Below, piece by piece: positions 25,819 through 34,992 of a stretch of DNA of 35,646 nt (within the stretch, counting starts at the first letter, position 1; each line of letters starts with the position of its first letter). Source of the stretch: Armatimonadia bacterium (GTDB taxonomy: Bacteria > Armatimonadota > Zipacnadia > UBA1398); NCBI GenBank assembly GCA_014730065.1, contig WJIW01000191.1, forward strand, positions 1 through 35,646, written 5' to 3'. The position numbers and the translations under genes are program-made. Under the pieces are notes generated by a model that made no database searches, was not told where the DNA came from, and was given only the letters and a program-made list of their open reading frames with translations.

Positions 25819-25849
25819 TCGCGCGCACTCCGGTCGCCCGTGCGCGCGA
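25819..25849. promoter_or_regulatory. Inverted repeat with perfect 10-bp arms between divergent starts
   Basis: TCGCGCGCAC (25819-25828) and GTGCGCGCGA (25840-25849) are perfect inverted copies with an 11-base spacer. The repeat is 61 bases before the M42 start (25910) and 153 bases before the kinase-like start (25666). It is a candidate shared operator or leader hairpin. No T-run follows, so a terminator is unlikely. Confidence 0.4.
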
Positions 25850-25909
25850 TGCAGCCCATGGCAGGGGGCCTGCTGGCGACCGATCACAGACGGGAAGAAG
25901 GGGTGTCAC

Positions 25910-26935
25910 GTGGGCATCGACGCGACGGCGCTGGTAGCGCTGTGTGATTCGGTGGGGGTGGCCACTGCCTGCGGCCCACCCTTGGGATGGGTAACCGAGC
26001 GGCTGCCGGGCTGGCAGCGCCACGTCGAGCCCGACGGCTTCGCGTTCCATCGCGCCCCGGGGGCCGAGCTCGCCGACATTCGCGTCGTCTACCTCTGCCA
26101 CGTTGACGAAGTGGGCGCATGGATCGGCCCCAGCGCCGGTGGCGATGGCGCCTTCCTGGCCGCACCCTTCGGACTCACGCCCGCCTCCCTGGCCGGGGCC
26201 GACCTGGTCGCGCAGGACTACCTCGATGAGACGGGCGCCACCACTCGCCCGGCCCGAGCCGAGGTGCGGATGCAGCGGGGGCCCAGAGCCCGCGGTCTGC
26301 GCTGGCTGGGCCGCCGGGTCCATCACCATTTCGCCAGCATGGTCGCCGACCAGCTTGTGGTCCATGCAGAGCACCTGGGGCCCTTCGAGGCGGTCTGCAC
26401 CTTCCGGGGCGAGGGGCTGGTCGATGGGGAATACGTCGTCGCCAAGGCCATCGATCCCCGGTCCACGGTCTTCGCCATGACCGAGGCGGCAAGGCGCCTC
26501 GCACGGGCCGACACGGCTTGCCTGTTCTACATGGCCGAGGAGTGCTCGACGCCGTCCGTGCGAAAGGCCGCCCGCTTCCTGCAAGATCAGCTTCCGGCTC
26601 TGCGGTTGATCGTGTCCGGTGATTCGGTGGAGATCGGATCCGTGATCCCGTCGGCGCCTGAGAGCACGGCTGTCATGCGGCTGCGCGAGAAGACCGACTT
26701 CATCGACCCCAACATCGCTCTCAGGTTACGGGACCGCCTGCGAGGCGACGGCATGGAGCTGCCCGTCGTAGCCGACTCCAGGGCATCGAAGACTCACTTC
26801 GTCTCGTGGGTCGCCCCCACGGTTTCCATGGGCATACCAGCCCGGGGCCAGCACACCCCACGCACCCGGGTGCACCTCGCGGCGATCGAGCATGCCATCG
26901 AGGTACTGACGCGGATTCCCTCTCTCCTGGGATGA
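25910..26935 (+). CDS. M42-type (TET/FrvX-like) co-catalytic metallopeptidase
   Basis: Encodes 341 residues, close to the usual length of 340-360. The start is GTG 25910 with AAGGGG six bases upstream; upstream in-frame sequence is non-coding in character. All five positions of the M42 two-metal site can be aligned. They are His64 in LCHVDEVGAW (family H-x-D-E-x-G), Asp182 in KAIDPRS, Glu210-Glu211 in YMAEECS (catalytic base and ligand), Asp238 in VSGDSVEIG, and His315 in ARGQHTPRT. The spacing matches that of archaeal TET aminopeptidases. Differences from typical members are ID-PR in place of LDDR and SGD in place of the usual D-x-D/E strand. No signal peptide is present, so the enzyme is cytoplasmic and probably forms a large oligomer that trims peptides. 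It could instead be a non-peptidase relative. Confidence 0.82.
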   Translation: MGIDATALVALCDSVGVATACGPPLGWVTERLPGWQRHVEPDGFAFHRAPGAELADIRVVYLCHVDEVGAWIGPSAGGDGAFLAAPFGLTPASLAGADLVAQDYLDETGATTRPARAEVRMQRGPRARGLRWLGRRVHHHFASMVADQLVVHAEHLGPFEAVCTFRGEGLVDGEYVVAKAIDPRSTVFAMTEAARRLARADTACLFYMAEECSTPSVRKAARFLQDQLPALRLIVSGDSVEIGSVIPSAPESTAVMRLREKTDFIDPNIALRLRDRLRGDGMELPVVADSRASKTHFVSWVAPTVSMGIPARGQHTPRTRVHLAAIEHAIEVLTRIPSLLG

Positions 26936-27125
26936 GTGCGACACCCCGGCGCGAACCCTGCAACGGAGGAGGTGTCACACCGGTCGGGGGGAAGGTCTAA
27001 CTGTAGGTCTGGCCGCTCGACACCGATTCATCCGGACCCGCCCCGGCACTCGGCAACGTGGGCAGAGGGGAAGCTCGGGAGGCGCGTCCGACGAGGCCCG
27101 GCGATCCGAGGCGACACGGGTCGCG

Positions 27126-27175
27126 CTACCCCTCGCTGATCGATGACCATCGAGATGGCATCAAGGAAGGGGTAG
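27126..27175 (+). promoter_or_regulatory. Leader hairpin that would sequester the ribosome binding site of the alpha-2-macroglobulin gene
   Basis: CTACCCCT (27126-27133) and AGGGGTAG (27168-27175) are perfect inverted copies. The right arm contains the gene's ribosome binding site (AAGGGG, 27167-27172), six bases before the ATG at 27179. Two more pairs (27123-27124 with 27177-27178) extend the stem beyond one mismatch. The loop holds a second dyad, TCGATG-AC-CATCGA (27140-27153). Folding would block ribosome entry, suggesting translational control. The trigger is unknown. Confidence 0.45.
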
Positions 27176-27178
27176 GGC

Positions 27179-30100
27179 ATGCTCAGACGCAGGCTGCGCC
27201 AACGGGATCTGGCCATCGGAGGGCTGTTGGGGGTTGCGGCCGTCGCCGTCCTTCTGATCGCCAACCTGGGCAACTCCTCCGATAGCGTCATCGCCGCCGC
27301 CGACCCAGCGACCCTGGCGATCACCGCCCAGGACGGCGAGCCGGTCCAGGCGCTGTCGGCCATCGACGATGGGCCTGGGCAAGGCGAAGTGCCCGACGGC
27401 GACCTGGAAGTCGTCTTCCACCGGCCCACCTCCGAGGCACCGTACCACAACCAGATCCAAGTGGGCTTCGATGCGCCCCTGATCCCGCTCTCAAGCATCG
27501 ACGATGAGAGCCGCCAAGAGGCCCTGTCCCACTTCAGCCTCAACCCGCCGGCCCCCGGCACCTTCCGGTTCGTCGGCCCACAAGCGGTGGTGTTCTCGCC
27601 CGAGACCACCTTCCCGCCGGCCACCCGCTACACGGTGACCATCTCCGAGGGCCTGACCGATGTCCATGGCCGCCAACTCGCCGAGGCCTTCACCTGGCAG
27701 TTCCATACGGCCATGCTGCACCTCAGCTTCCCCGATCGGCGGAACTCCGATGGCGAGAACCTGGACCTGGAGCCCGAGCTGGTCCTGGAGAGCAGTGGCG
27801 CGCTCGATCTGGGCTCACTCCGGGAGCGCATCAGCCTCGTGCGGGTGACGGACGATGATGGCACCGAGCCCGTGGACGTCCGGTGGACCGTCAAGGCCGA
27901 CGCCGATAACCCGCCGGCCGTCCAAGAACCTGGTACCTATCGCAGGGACTACGTCTACCACTTGGAGCCCACTCAAGTGCTGGAGAAGGCGACCGACTAC
28001 CGGATTCGCATTGCCGCCGGAGTGCGGCCCGACCATCCGGGTGAGCCAACAGGCAGCGGTACCACCTTCGACTTCAGCACCTACGGCCCCCTCGCGTTCG
28101 AGTTTGACACGGACAAGAACGGGGGCCGTTGGCATAAGGATGAGTACTTCATCCGGCCCACCACCGACCTGGACAAGGACACCCTCGAGGGCGAGATCCT
28201 TCTCGACCCGCCCATTGAGGGCGAACCGGTTTGGAGCCATGGCCACAGTAGCCTGCTGTACCTCGCCGATGGCGAGCTGCGCCCCGACACTGAGTACACG
28301 GTGACCGTGGGTACCGGCGTTCGAGACGTGCACGGCCAGCGTCTATCCGAGCCATGGACCCACACCTTCCGTACATCACACCTCCGAACCCGCATCCAGG
28401 TCGACCAGGGCCTCCAGCTTGTGACGCCGCGCACGGAGGCCCTTCTGCCCTTCCGCGCCGTGAACCCCGGCGGCGTGTCGGTGAGTCTGCTTCCGGTACC
28501 GGCCGAGCGCTTCGCCGAGTGGGCCCTGGGCCCCGACATGCACCGCACGTCGGAGATCATGGAGCAAGGCGCCGCCCGCGTGCGGCAGTTCGTCGAGGAG
28601 TACGATGAAGACGCCGTCGAAGTGCGGGACGTCCCCTTCGGGCGAGTCCTCAACGACGCCGGACGGGGGCTGGTGGTCTTCGACCTGGAAGCCAGTCGCC
28701 GGGTGCCCAGCGGCTCGCGGCCGGTGAGGGGCGCGGGCGCCATTCTCCGCACCAACTTGGCCCTTCATGCCCGCATGCTCCCCTCGGAGCTGCACGTCAT
28801 CGCCACCCATCTGACCGACGGCTCCGCCGCCTCGGGCTGCGATGTGGAGGTCTACTACGATCCCGAGGACGAGGGCGACGCCGAGTTGATCGCCACCGGC
28901 CGCACCGACGGCGACGGCTGGCTGAAGATCCCCGCCGAGGAGCTTGGGGTGCGGGCCACTGGCGAGAGCTTGCTTAGCTCCCGGCCGGAGGAAGCCGCGA
29001 TCGTGGTATCCGACGGTGATGACTTCGCCTTCCTATGCGCCAGCGGGCCGCTGCGGACCCGGGTCGGGGGGTACTACACGTGGGAGTCCTCCGAGCCACT
29101 GGGTCTGGGCGACATCTTCAGTGACCGGCAGCTCTACCAGCCGGGCGATGACGTGTCGCTCAAGGGCGTCCTCCGGGTCCGCCGGGGCGGGCTCATCGAG
29201 ACGCCAGATGCCATGCCCCTGGACGTGACCCTGGAGACGCCCACAGGCGTCGAGCGCGACCTCGGGCAAGTGACCACCGATGAGTACGGGTGCTTCTCCT
29301 TAGAGGTCACGCCCGAGCCCGGCGACCCACTGGGCTACTACGACGTCGTTGCGCGCAACGAGTCCACCGGCGTGTCCATTACCGGCAGCTTCCGACGGGC
29401 CGACTTCAACCCACCCCGCTACAAGACGGACCTCAGCACCGAGCAATCCGTCTACACCGTCGGTGAGCGGATCAATATGGAGCTTCGCTCCGAGTACCTC
29501 TTCGGGGCCCCGCTGGCCGGCGGAGGAGGGCAGTTCCGGGTCAACATCCGAGGCTCGAGCTTCCGGCCCGACGGCTGGCCCGGGTTCCAGTTCTCCATTC
29601 CCTCGTGGATCGCCGATGAGCTGAGCGGACGCGAGGCCCCCGAGAAGACCCTCGTGGATGAGACCCGGGAGCTGGACGATGACGGCTTCGCGTCGGTGTC
29701 CGTGCCCGTGGTCGCCGAGGACGTGCCGGTCACCATGGCCTACGAGTTGTCGGTGGGAGCCAGCGACGTATCAGGCCAGACCGTGGGTGATGCCAAGACG
29801 GTCACGGTCCTGCCCCATGGCCGGATTACGGGGGTTCGCCTTGGCTCGGGCTTCGTCAGCGCTGGCTCTCCATGCACCGCCCAGGTCATCGCGGTCGACC
29901 CCCAGGGCGAGGCCCTGAGCGGTGTGGCTCTGGAAGTGGAGCTGCTCTCGCTGGATTGGGTCGAGAAGGAGATCGAGGACGAGGACCGCGTCTACACCGA
30001 GTGGGTGCTGGAGCCCGAGGTCGTCGCCACCGAGCGCGTGCGCAGCGACGACGAGGCCGTAACCGTCGAGCTTACTCCCTCTTCGGCGGGCAGCCACCTG

Positions 30101-32947
30101 GTGGTGGCGAGGCTTGCGGGCGTTGAGGATCCCGGAACCGAGGGCGCGGCATGGCTCTACGTGACCGGTACCGACATCTCCGAGGGCAAGCCCGGTATCG
30201 GACTGGACATCTACGTCGATCGCGATGAGTACCAGGTCGGCGACGAGGTGCAGGTCGCCATCGAGTCACCCTTCGATGAGGCCCGGCTCCTGCTGAGCGT
30301 GGAGCGGGAGAAGGTCTTCGAGCAGCAGTCCGAGGTGGTTGGTAAGGGCATCGCGACCTACAGTTTCACGATCACCGACGAGATGATCCCCAACCTGTAC
30401 GTCCATGCGATGCTCACCGAGATGGGTCCCGAGGACGGCAACCTCTTCGGGGACCCCGACAGCACCCCGTACCGCCGGGGCAGTGAGGAAGTCAGCGTGT
30501 CTCGGGACAGCCACCGGCTCGATGTCGAGGTGCTGCCCCATGACGACGAGTGCCGCCCGGGGGACACGACCACCGTGGACTTCCGTGTCGAGGATCACCG
30601 CGCGCGCCCGGCGCCTTCGCAGCTCACCGTCATGGTCGTCGATGAGGCGATCCTCCAGATGAACGGCTACCGCCCGCCGGACCTGGTCCGCTGGATCTTC
30701 CGACACCGGGGGCACAGCCTGCACATGCTCGACAATCGACCGTGGGTCGTCCACGCCGAGGAGCACCTCAAGCCGCCGCCCAAGGGCTGGGGATATGATG
30801 GCGGCCCGGGCGGCGCCGGTACGCCCGGCACCTACCTGCGCGAGGACTTCGAGCGGCTCGCCTACTTCAACGCCGACCTGCGCACCGACTCCCAAGGCCA
30901 CGCCTCGTGCGAGTTCGAGCTGCCCGACAGCCTGACCACATGGCGAGTCCTGGCCGTGGCGGTGGGCCGGGAGAACGACTTCGGCCAGGGTGACAACACC
31001 TTCGTCGTCAACCAGCCGCTGATGCTCAACGGCCTGCTGCCCCGGTTCGCCCGGGTCGATGATGAGATCACAGCGGGGGTCTCCATCAACAACCAGACTG
31101 GCGGGCCGGGCCATGCCACGGTCCAGCTCACAATGCCCAAGGGCGAGGAGCTGCTGGAAGGCGACAGCGCGGAAGATACCGTGGGGATCGCGCCCAACCG
31201 AACGGCGGCGGTGCGCTTCCCCCACGTCGCCCGGGGCATGGGCGAAGCGGCGCTGGAGTTCGAGTGCGTGTTCGAGGGCGATGGCATCCGCGAGGTGGAC
31301 CGTCTGCGACTGCCCCTGATCGTCGAGGAGCCGGCGTTCCTGGAGACGGTGGCGGTGGCGACCGAGATAGGCAATGCCCGCACCTTCCCCATCGAGCTGA
31401 GTGACCTCATGCGCCAGGACGTGGGCGCGGTCAACGTATCCCTCAGCTCCACCGCCTTCGGCAACCTGGCGCCCGAGATCGAGTACCTCATCCGCTACCC
31501 TTACGGCTGCGCCGAGCAGGTGGGCTCCATCGTCTATGGCCTCCTCGCCGCCGAGGAGCCGATGCGCCGGTACGGATTCGAGGTGGAGCCTGAGGAGCCG
31601 CTGGCCGACATGGTTCAGGCGGGGATCAGCGACATCTTGGCCTGCCAGACCTATAGTGGCGGCTTCAGCTACTGGGCGGGATCGGACCATGCGAGCCGGT
31701 GGCTGTCCTGTTACATTGCGGTGGTTCTCGCCGAGGCACGGGACCACGGGTACTCGGTGCCCGAGGACGCTATGGAACAACTCGCGGGCTACCTCGAGAG
31801 CACTCACGTCCATGACCTACCGCGGCGTAGCCTGCTTCACTTCCGGTGCCAGCAGGCAGTCGCGCTTTCGGCCCTGGGCCATGAGTACACGGAGCATTAC
31901 GGCACCCTGGTCCAAGGGAGCGACGAGCTCTCGCTCATCGACCGGATGCGTCTGGCCCGGGTACTTTCGCGAAGCCCCGAGTGGCGCGGGGAGGCCACGG
32001 AGCTGTACGAGGACGTGCAGGAGCGGAGCTGGATGACCGCGCGGGGAGTGCAGATCCAGGACTCCGGCGTATCCTCGCTCTTCGGGTTCTACTCCGACAG
32101 CACTGCCGCGCTGACCGCCGAGGGTCTACAGCTCAGCCTGCTTATGGAGCCCGCCGGCGAGCGGCCCGCCATGATGGCCAGCTCCCTGGTGAGCCGCCGG
32201 GAGCATCGCCGATACCGCACCACCTACGGATCGGCCCAGGTGCTTCACGCGCTTTCCGAGTACATGGAAGCCCGGGAGGCCACCCCGCCCGACTTCACCG
32301 CACTGCTGGAGCTGGATGGGGCCGAGGAGACCTCCATGGCTTTCCAGGGCTTCGAGCTGGGCCGCCGTACCTATGCCGTCCCGCTATCCGAGCTGGGCCT
32401 CGGCACCCACCAGCTCACGATCCACAAGAACGGAGCGGGCAGCCTGTACTCCACCGTGGAGCTGGAGTACGCCCCCGCCGGCGAGACCGACCCGCGGTGC
32501 GAGGGCTTCTTCATCGAGCGCACCATGACCAATATGCGCACAGGCCAGGTCATCGATGGCGTGGATGATGAGATTCTCGTCGGCGACATGGTGCGGGTCG
32601 AGCTGATGGTGAACAGCCCGCAGGATGCGCCCCAGGTCGTGGTGGAGTCGCCGGTGCCCGCCGGTCTTGAGCCCGTCGACACGAGCTTCGCCACCACGCC
32701 CCAGTGGGCCGGGGAGGGGACTTCCAGCACGTGGCGCTGGGATCCCTTCAACCGGATCGAGCGGCACAAGGACCACATCGCCCTCTTCGCCCAGGCCGTG
32801 CCCCCGGGGGTGTACTCCCACGAGTACGTGCTCCAGGCGACCAACCCCGGCGAGTTCTCATACCCCGCCACTCGTATCTACCGGATGTACGAGCCCGAGG
32901 AGTACGGCGCCACGGGCTCGAGCCGGGTGCGCGTCGGGGAGAGTTAG
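27179..32947 (+). CDS. Bacterial alpha-2-macroglobulin (thioester protease trap)
   Basis: Encodes 1922 residues. ATG 27179 follows AAGGGG. Bacterial alpha-2-macroglobulins guard the periplasm: a protease cuts the bait region and is covalently trapped by the activated thioester. A membrane anchor occupies about residues 11-30, with no lipobox, unlike the E. coli lipoprotein. Big_5/MG-like beta domains follow (VQVGFDAPL, YTVTISEGLTDVHG). A macroglobulin signature MVVDEAILQMNGYRPPD precedes a Gly/Pro-rich putative bait segment (KPPPKGWGYDGGPGG, about 1195-1220). PDSLTTWRVLAVA comes next, and the thioester motif Cys1444-Ala-Glu-Gln1447 in YPYGCAEQ is intact. The (alpha/alpha)6 thioester domain continues to about 1750, then a final MG10-like domain. 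It is one base upstream of the PBP1C gene, the classic pairing for this family. Confidence 0.93.
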   Translation: MLRRRLRQRDLAIGGLLGVAAVAVLLIANLGNSSDSVIAAADPATLAITAQDGEPVQALSAIDDGPGQGEVPDGDLEVVFHRPTSEAPYHNQIQVGFDAPLIPLSSIDDESRQEALSHFSLNPPAPGTFRFVGPQAVVFSPETTFPPATRYTVTISEGLTDVHGRQLAEAFTWQFHTAMLHLSFPDRRNSDGENLDLEPELVLESSGALDLGSLRERISLVRVTDDDGTEPVDVRWTVKADADNPPAVQEPGTYRRDYVYHLEPTQVLEKATDYRIRIAAGVRPDHPGEPTGSGTTFDFSTYGPLAFEFDTDKNGGRWHKDEYFIRPTTDLDKDTLEGEILLDPPIEGEPVWSHGHSSLLYLADGELRPDTEYTVTVGTGVRDVHGQRLSEPWTHTFRTSHLRTRIQVDQGLQLVTPRTEALLPFRAVNPGGVSVSLLPVPAERFAEWALGPDMHRTSEIMEQGAARVRQFVEEYDEDAVEVRDVPFGRVLNDAGRGLVVFDLEASRRVPSGSRPVRGAGAILRTNLALHARMLPSELHVIATHLTDGSAASGCDVEVYYDPEDEGDAELIATGRTDGDGWLKIPAEELGVRATGESLLSSRPEEAAIVVSDGDDFAFLCASGPLRTRVGGYYTWESSEPLGLGDIFSDRQLYQPGDDVSLKGVLRVRRGGLIETPDAMPLDVTLETPTGVERDLGQVTTDEYGCFSLEVTPEPGDPLGYYDVVARNESTGVSITGSFRRADFNPPRYKTDLSTEQSVYTVGERINMELRSEYLFGAPLAGGGGQFRVNIRGSSFRPDGWPGFQFSIPSWIADELSGREAPEKTLVDETRELDDDGFASVSVPVVAEDVPVTMAYELSVGASDVSGQTVGDAKTVTVLPHGRITGVRLGSGFVSAGSPCTAQVIAVDPQGEALSGVALEVELLSLDWVEKEIEDEDRVYTEWVLEPEVVATERVRSDDEAVTVELTPSSAGSHLVVARLAGVEDPGTEGAAWLYVTGTDISEGKPGIGLDIYVDRDEYQVGDEVQVAIESPFDEARLLLSVEREKVFEQQSEVVGKGIATYSFTITDEMIPNLYVHAMLTEMGPEDGNLFGDPDSTPYRRGSEEVSVSRDSHRLDVEVLPHDDECRPGDTTTVDFRVEDHRARPAPSQLTVMVVDEAILQMNGYRPPDLVRWIFRHRGHSLHMLDNRPWVVHAEEHLKPPPKGWGYDGGPGGAGTPGTYLREDFERLAYFNADLRTDSQGHASCEFELPDSLTTWRVLAVAVGRENDFGQGDNTFVVNQPLMLNGLLPRFARVDDEITAGVSINNQTGGPGHATVQLTMPKGEELLEGDSAEDTVGIAPNRTAAVRFPHVARGMGEAALEFECVFEGDGIREVDRLRLPLIVEEPAFLETVAVATEIGNARTFPIELSDLMRQDVGAVNVSLSSTAFGNLAPEIEYLIRYPYGCAEQVGSIVYGLLAAEEPMRRYGFEVEPEEPLADMVQAGISDILACQTYSGGFSYWAGSDHASRWLSCYIAVVLAEARDHGYSVPEDAMEQLAGYLESTHVHDLPRRSLLHFRCQQAVALSALGHEYTEHYGTLVQGSDELSLIDRMRLARVLSRSPEWRGEATELYEDVQERSWMTARGVQIQDSGVSSLFGFYSDSTAALTAEGLQLSLLMEPAGERPAMMASSLVSRREHRRYRTTYGSAQVLHALSEYMEAREATPPDFTALLELDGAEETSMAFQGFELGRRTYAVPLSELGLGTHQLTIHKNGAGSLYSTVELEYAPAGETDPRCEGFFIERTMTNMRTGQVIDGVDDEILVGDMVRVELMVNSPQDAPQVVVESPVPAGLEPVDTSFATTPQWAGEGTSSTWRWDPFNRIERHKDHIALFAQAVPPGVYSHEYVLQATNPGEFSYPATRIYRMYEPEEYGATGSSRVRVGES

Positions 32948-32948
32948 G

Positions 32949-34985
32949 ATGCGGCCCCGTGATCCTTCGGAGACCTCGAAGACACGGGGCCGACGCTCCT
33001 CCTGGCGCCGGTTGATGAAGTGGATCCTGGGACTCGTCGCTGCCCTCGGCCTGTCGGTGCTCGCGCTGTGGGTGTCGGCGCGCATGGACCCCCTCACCGC
33101 CGGCGATCTGGAGTCCGAGGGCGGGCGGCTCGTCCATTTCACCGACCGCTCGGGCGAGCCCATCGGGAGTGTCTTGGTCGATGGCGAGCGTGCCTGCCAG
33201 CCCGTGACCCTCGACCAAGTCCCGGCCCATCTCACCCAGGCCCTCATCGCCGCCGAGGATCAACGCTTCCGCGAGCACGGCGGCGTGGACGCGAGGGCTT
33301 TGGGGCGTGCGGCGCTCCAGAACCTGAAGGCCCGATCGATCGTTTCCGGGGGCTCGACCCTGACCATGCAGCTCGCCCGCATGCGGAAACCCAAGCCCCG
33401 CACCCTCTGGAACAAGATCGTCGAGGCACGCACGGCCTGGCGGCTCGAAGCCGGGATGAGCAAGGACGAGATCTTGGAGACGTATCTCAACCGAGCACCC
33501 ATGGGGAGCAATCTGGTGGGTGTGGGGATCGGCGCCGAGGTCCACTTCGGCCGCGACATGTCCGAGCTGAACCTCGGCCAATGCGCCGCCCTAGCCGCCA
33601 TCCCCCAGGATCCCGAGGCGAATCTCCCCGGCACCCCTCACGGCGAGGAGCGCCGCTCGTACATCCTGGAGCGAATGGTCGAGGACGGCTACATCACCGC
33701 CGAGGAGGGCGAGCTGGCAGCGAAGAGCCGCGTCGAGGCCCGCGGTGACCACGCGCCATTGGCAGCGTACCACCTGATGTTCCGGGCCATCGAGGACGCG
33801 CCCGCGGACGCGGTCGCTCTCGAGCTGACCATCGACAGCGACGTCCAGCGGATGGTCGCCGGACAGGTACGCCGCATCGTGGGTGAGCTGGAGGCCCAGG
33901 GCGCCACCAACGCCGCGGCCCTCGTTGTCGACAACGACACGGCCGAGGCGCTGGCGTACGTGGGCTCGGCGGAGTACTTCGATGACGAGGCGGGGCGGGT
34001 CGACGGCGTGCGGGCTCTTCGGCAGCCGGGGTCGACCCTGAAGCCCTTCGTATACGCCTTGGCGCTGGAGTCCGGCTACACCCTCGCCACGCCCCTGCCC
34101 GACGTTCCCGCCTCCTACCCCATGGCGCCGGGCCAGTGGTACGAGCCCGAGAACTACTCCACTACCTTCCACGGCCCGGTACGGCTCCGGGCCGCCCTGG
34201 CGAACTCCTACAACCTGCCCGCCTGTCATGTGGCGGTGAAGGTCGGTGTGCCCGAGGTGCTGCGGACCCTCCATCGAGCGGGCTTCGAGTCCCTGGACCA
34301 AGACGCCGACTACTACGGGCTCGGGCTCGTCCTCGGAGGCGGCGAGGTGACCCTGTACGAGCTGGTGCGAGCCTACTCCGCCGTGGCAAGGGGAGGCGAG
34401 CTGAGGCCGCTGTTTGCCTGGTCATCTGTGGAGGGGGAACCGGGCGATGACTCCGCGGAGCGGTCCCAGGTATGCGATCCCCTCACCGCGTACCTCATCA
34501 CCGACGCGCTCTCCGACTCGGCGGCAAGGGCGCCCTCCTTCGGCGCTTCGTCGCCCCTCGATCTGCCCTTTCCCTGCGCGGCGAAGACGGGCACCTCATC
34601 GGGGCACCGGGACAACTGGTGCATCGGCTACACCCCCGACTACACCGTGGGCGTGTGGGTGGGGGACTTCCGGGGCGAGCCCATGCACGATGTATCGGGC
34701 ATCTCCGGCGCGGGGCCTCTCTTCGGCCGCATCATGCTCCATCTCTACCAGGGGCACGCCGAGCCCGAGCCGCCCGAGCGGCCCAGCGGGATCGTGGAGC
34801 GCCCCGTCTGCAGCCTGTCGGGAGCCGCGCCCGGTCCTTACTGTCCTCACCATGTTCGGGAGCTGCTTAGGCGCGACAGCCTTGCCGGCTACGAGTCGAG
34901 CACCTGCGACTGGCACCGGCTTGGCCCGGACGGAGAGATCCGCGCCGTGGTGCCCGAGGAGTTCCGGGTTGAGGGCGGGGCGTGA
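32949..34985 (+). CDS. pbpC: Penicillin-binding protein 1C, bifunctional GT51 glycosyltransferase/transpeptidase
   Basis: Encodes 678 residues. ATG 32949 has GGAG seven bases upstream and lies one base after the alpha-2-macroglobulin stop. A single membrane helix (about 19-39, KWILGLVAALGLSVLALWV) anchors it. The GT51 domain has AAEDQRF with catalytic Glu103, then GGSTLTMQLARM and the second acidic region ETYLNRAPMGSNLVG. The transpeptidase has Ser362-Thr-Leu-Lys365 (nucleophile Ser362), Ser420-Tyr-Asn422 and Lys546-Thr-Gly548. The tail GIVERPVCSLSGAAPGPYCPHH, with later Cys and DWH, is the PBP1C-type Cys-rich end. The protein stops there, so the C-terminal BiPBP_C domain of E. coli PBP1C (about 770 residues) is absent. 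Its role is probably repair of the peptidoglycan breach where alpha-2-macroglobulin acts. Confidence 0.93.
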   Translation: MRPRDPSETSKTRGRRSSWRRLMKWILGLVAALGLSVLALWVSARMDPLTAGDLESEGGRLVHFTDRSGEPIGSVLVDGERACQPVTLDQVPAHLTQALIAAEDQRFREHGGVDARALGRAALQNLKARSIVSGGSTLTMQLARMRKPKPRTLWNKIVEARTAWRLEAGMSKDEILETYLNRAPMGSNLVGVGIGAEVHFGRDMSELNLGQCAALAAIPQDPEANLPGTPHGEERRSYILERMVEDGYITAEEGELAAKSRVEARGDHAPLAAYHLMFRAIEDAPADAVALELTIDSDVQRMVAGQVRRIVGELEAQGATNAAALVVDNDTAEALAYVGSAEYFDDEAGRVDGVRALRQPGSTLKPFVYALALESGYTLATPLPDVPASYPMAPGQWYEPENYSTTFHGPVRLRAALANSYNLPACHVAVKVGVPEVLRTLHRAGFESLDQDADYYGLGLVLGGGEVTLYELVRAYSAVARGGELRPLFAWSSVEGEPGDDSAERSQVCDPLTAYLITDALSDSAARAPSFGASSPLDLPFPCAAKTGTSSGHRDNWCIGYTPDYTVGVWVGDFRGEPMHDVSGISGAGPLFGRIMLHLYQGHAEPEPPERPSGIVERPVCSLSGAAPGPYCPHHVRELLRRDSLAGYESSTCDWHRLGPDGEIRAVVPEEFRVEGGA

Positions 34986-34992
34986 GGCTCGC

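Noticed and set aside
25667-26584. Extension of the sensor-kinase-like gene upstream to 26584
   Set aside because: The extra 306 codons are antisense to the M42 gene, lack domain content and precede the signal/anchor helix.
26936-26980. Imperfect dyad GTGCGACACC / GGTGTCACAC after the M42 gene, considered as a terminator
   Set aside because: It has one mismatch, a 25-base loop and no T-run. It is too weak to call.
30266-31813. Long minus-strand open frame antisense to the alpha-2-macroglobulin gene
   Set aside because: It is antisense to the conserved region with the thioester motif and shows no family resemblance.
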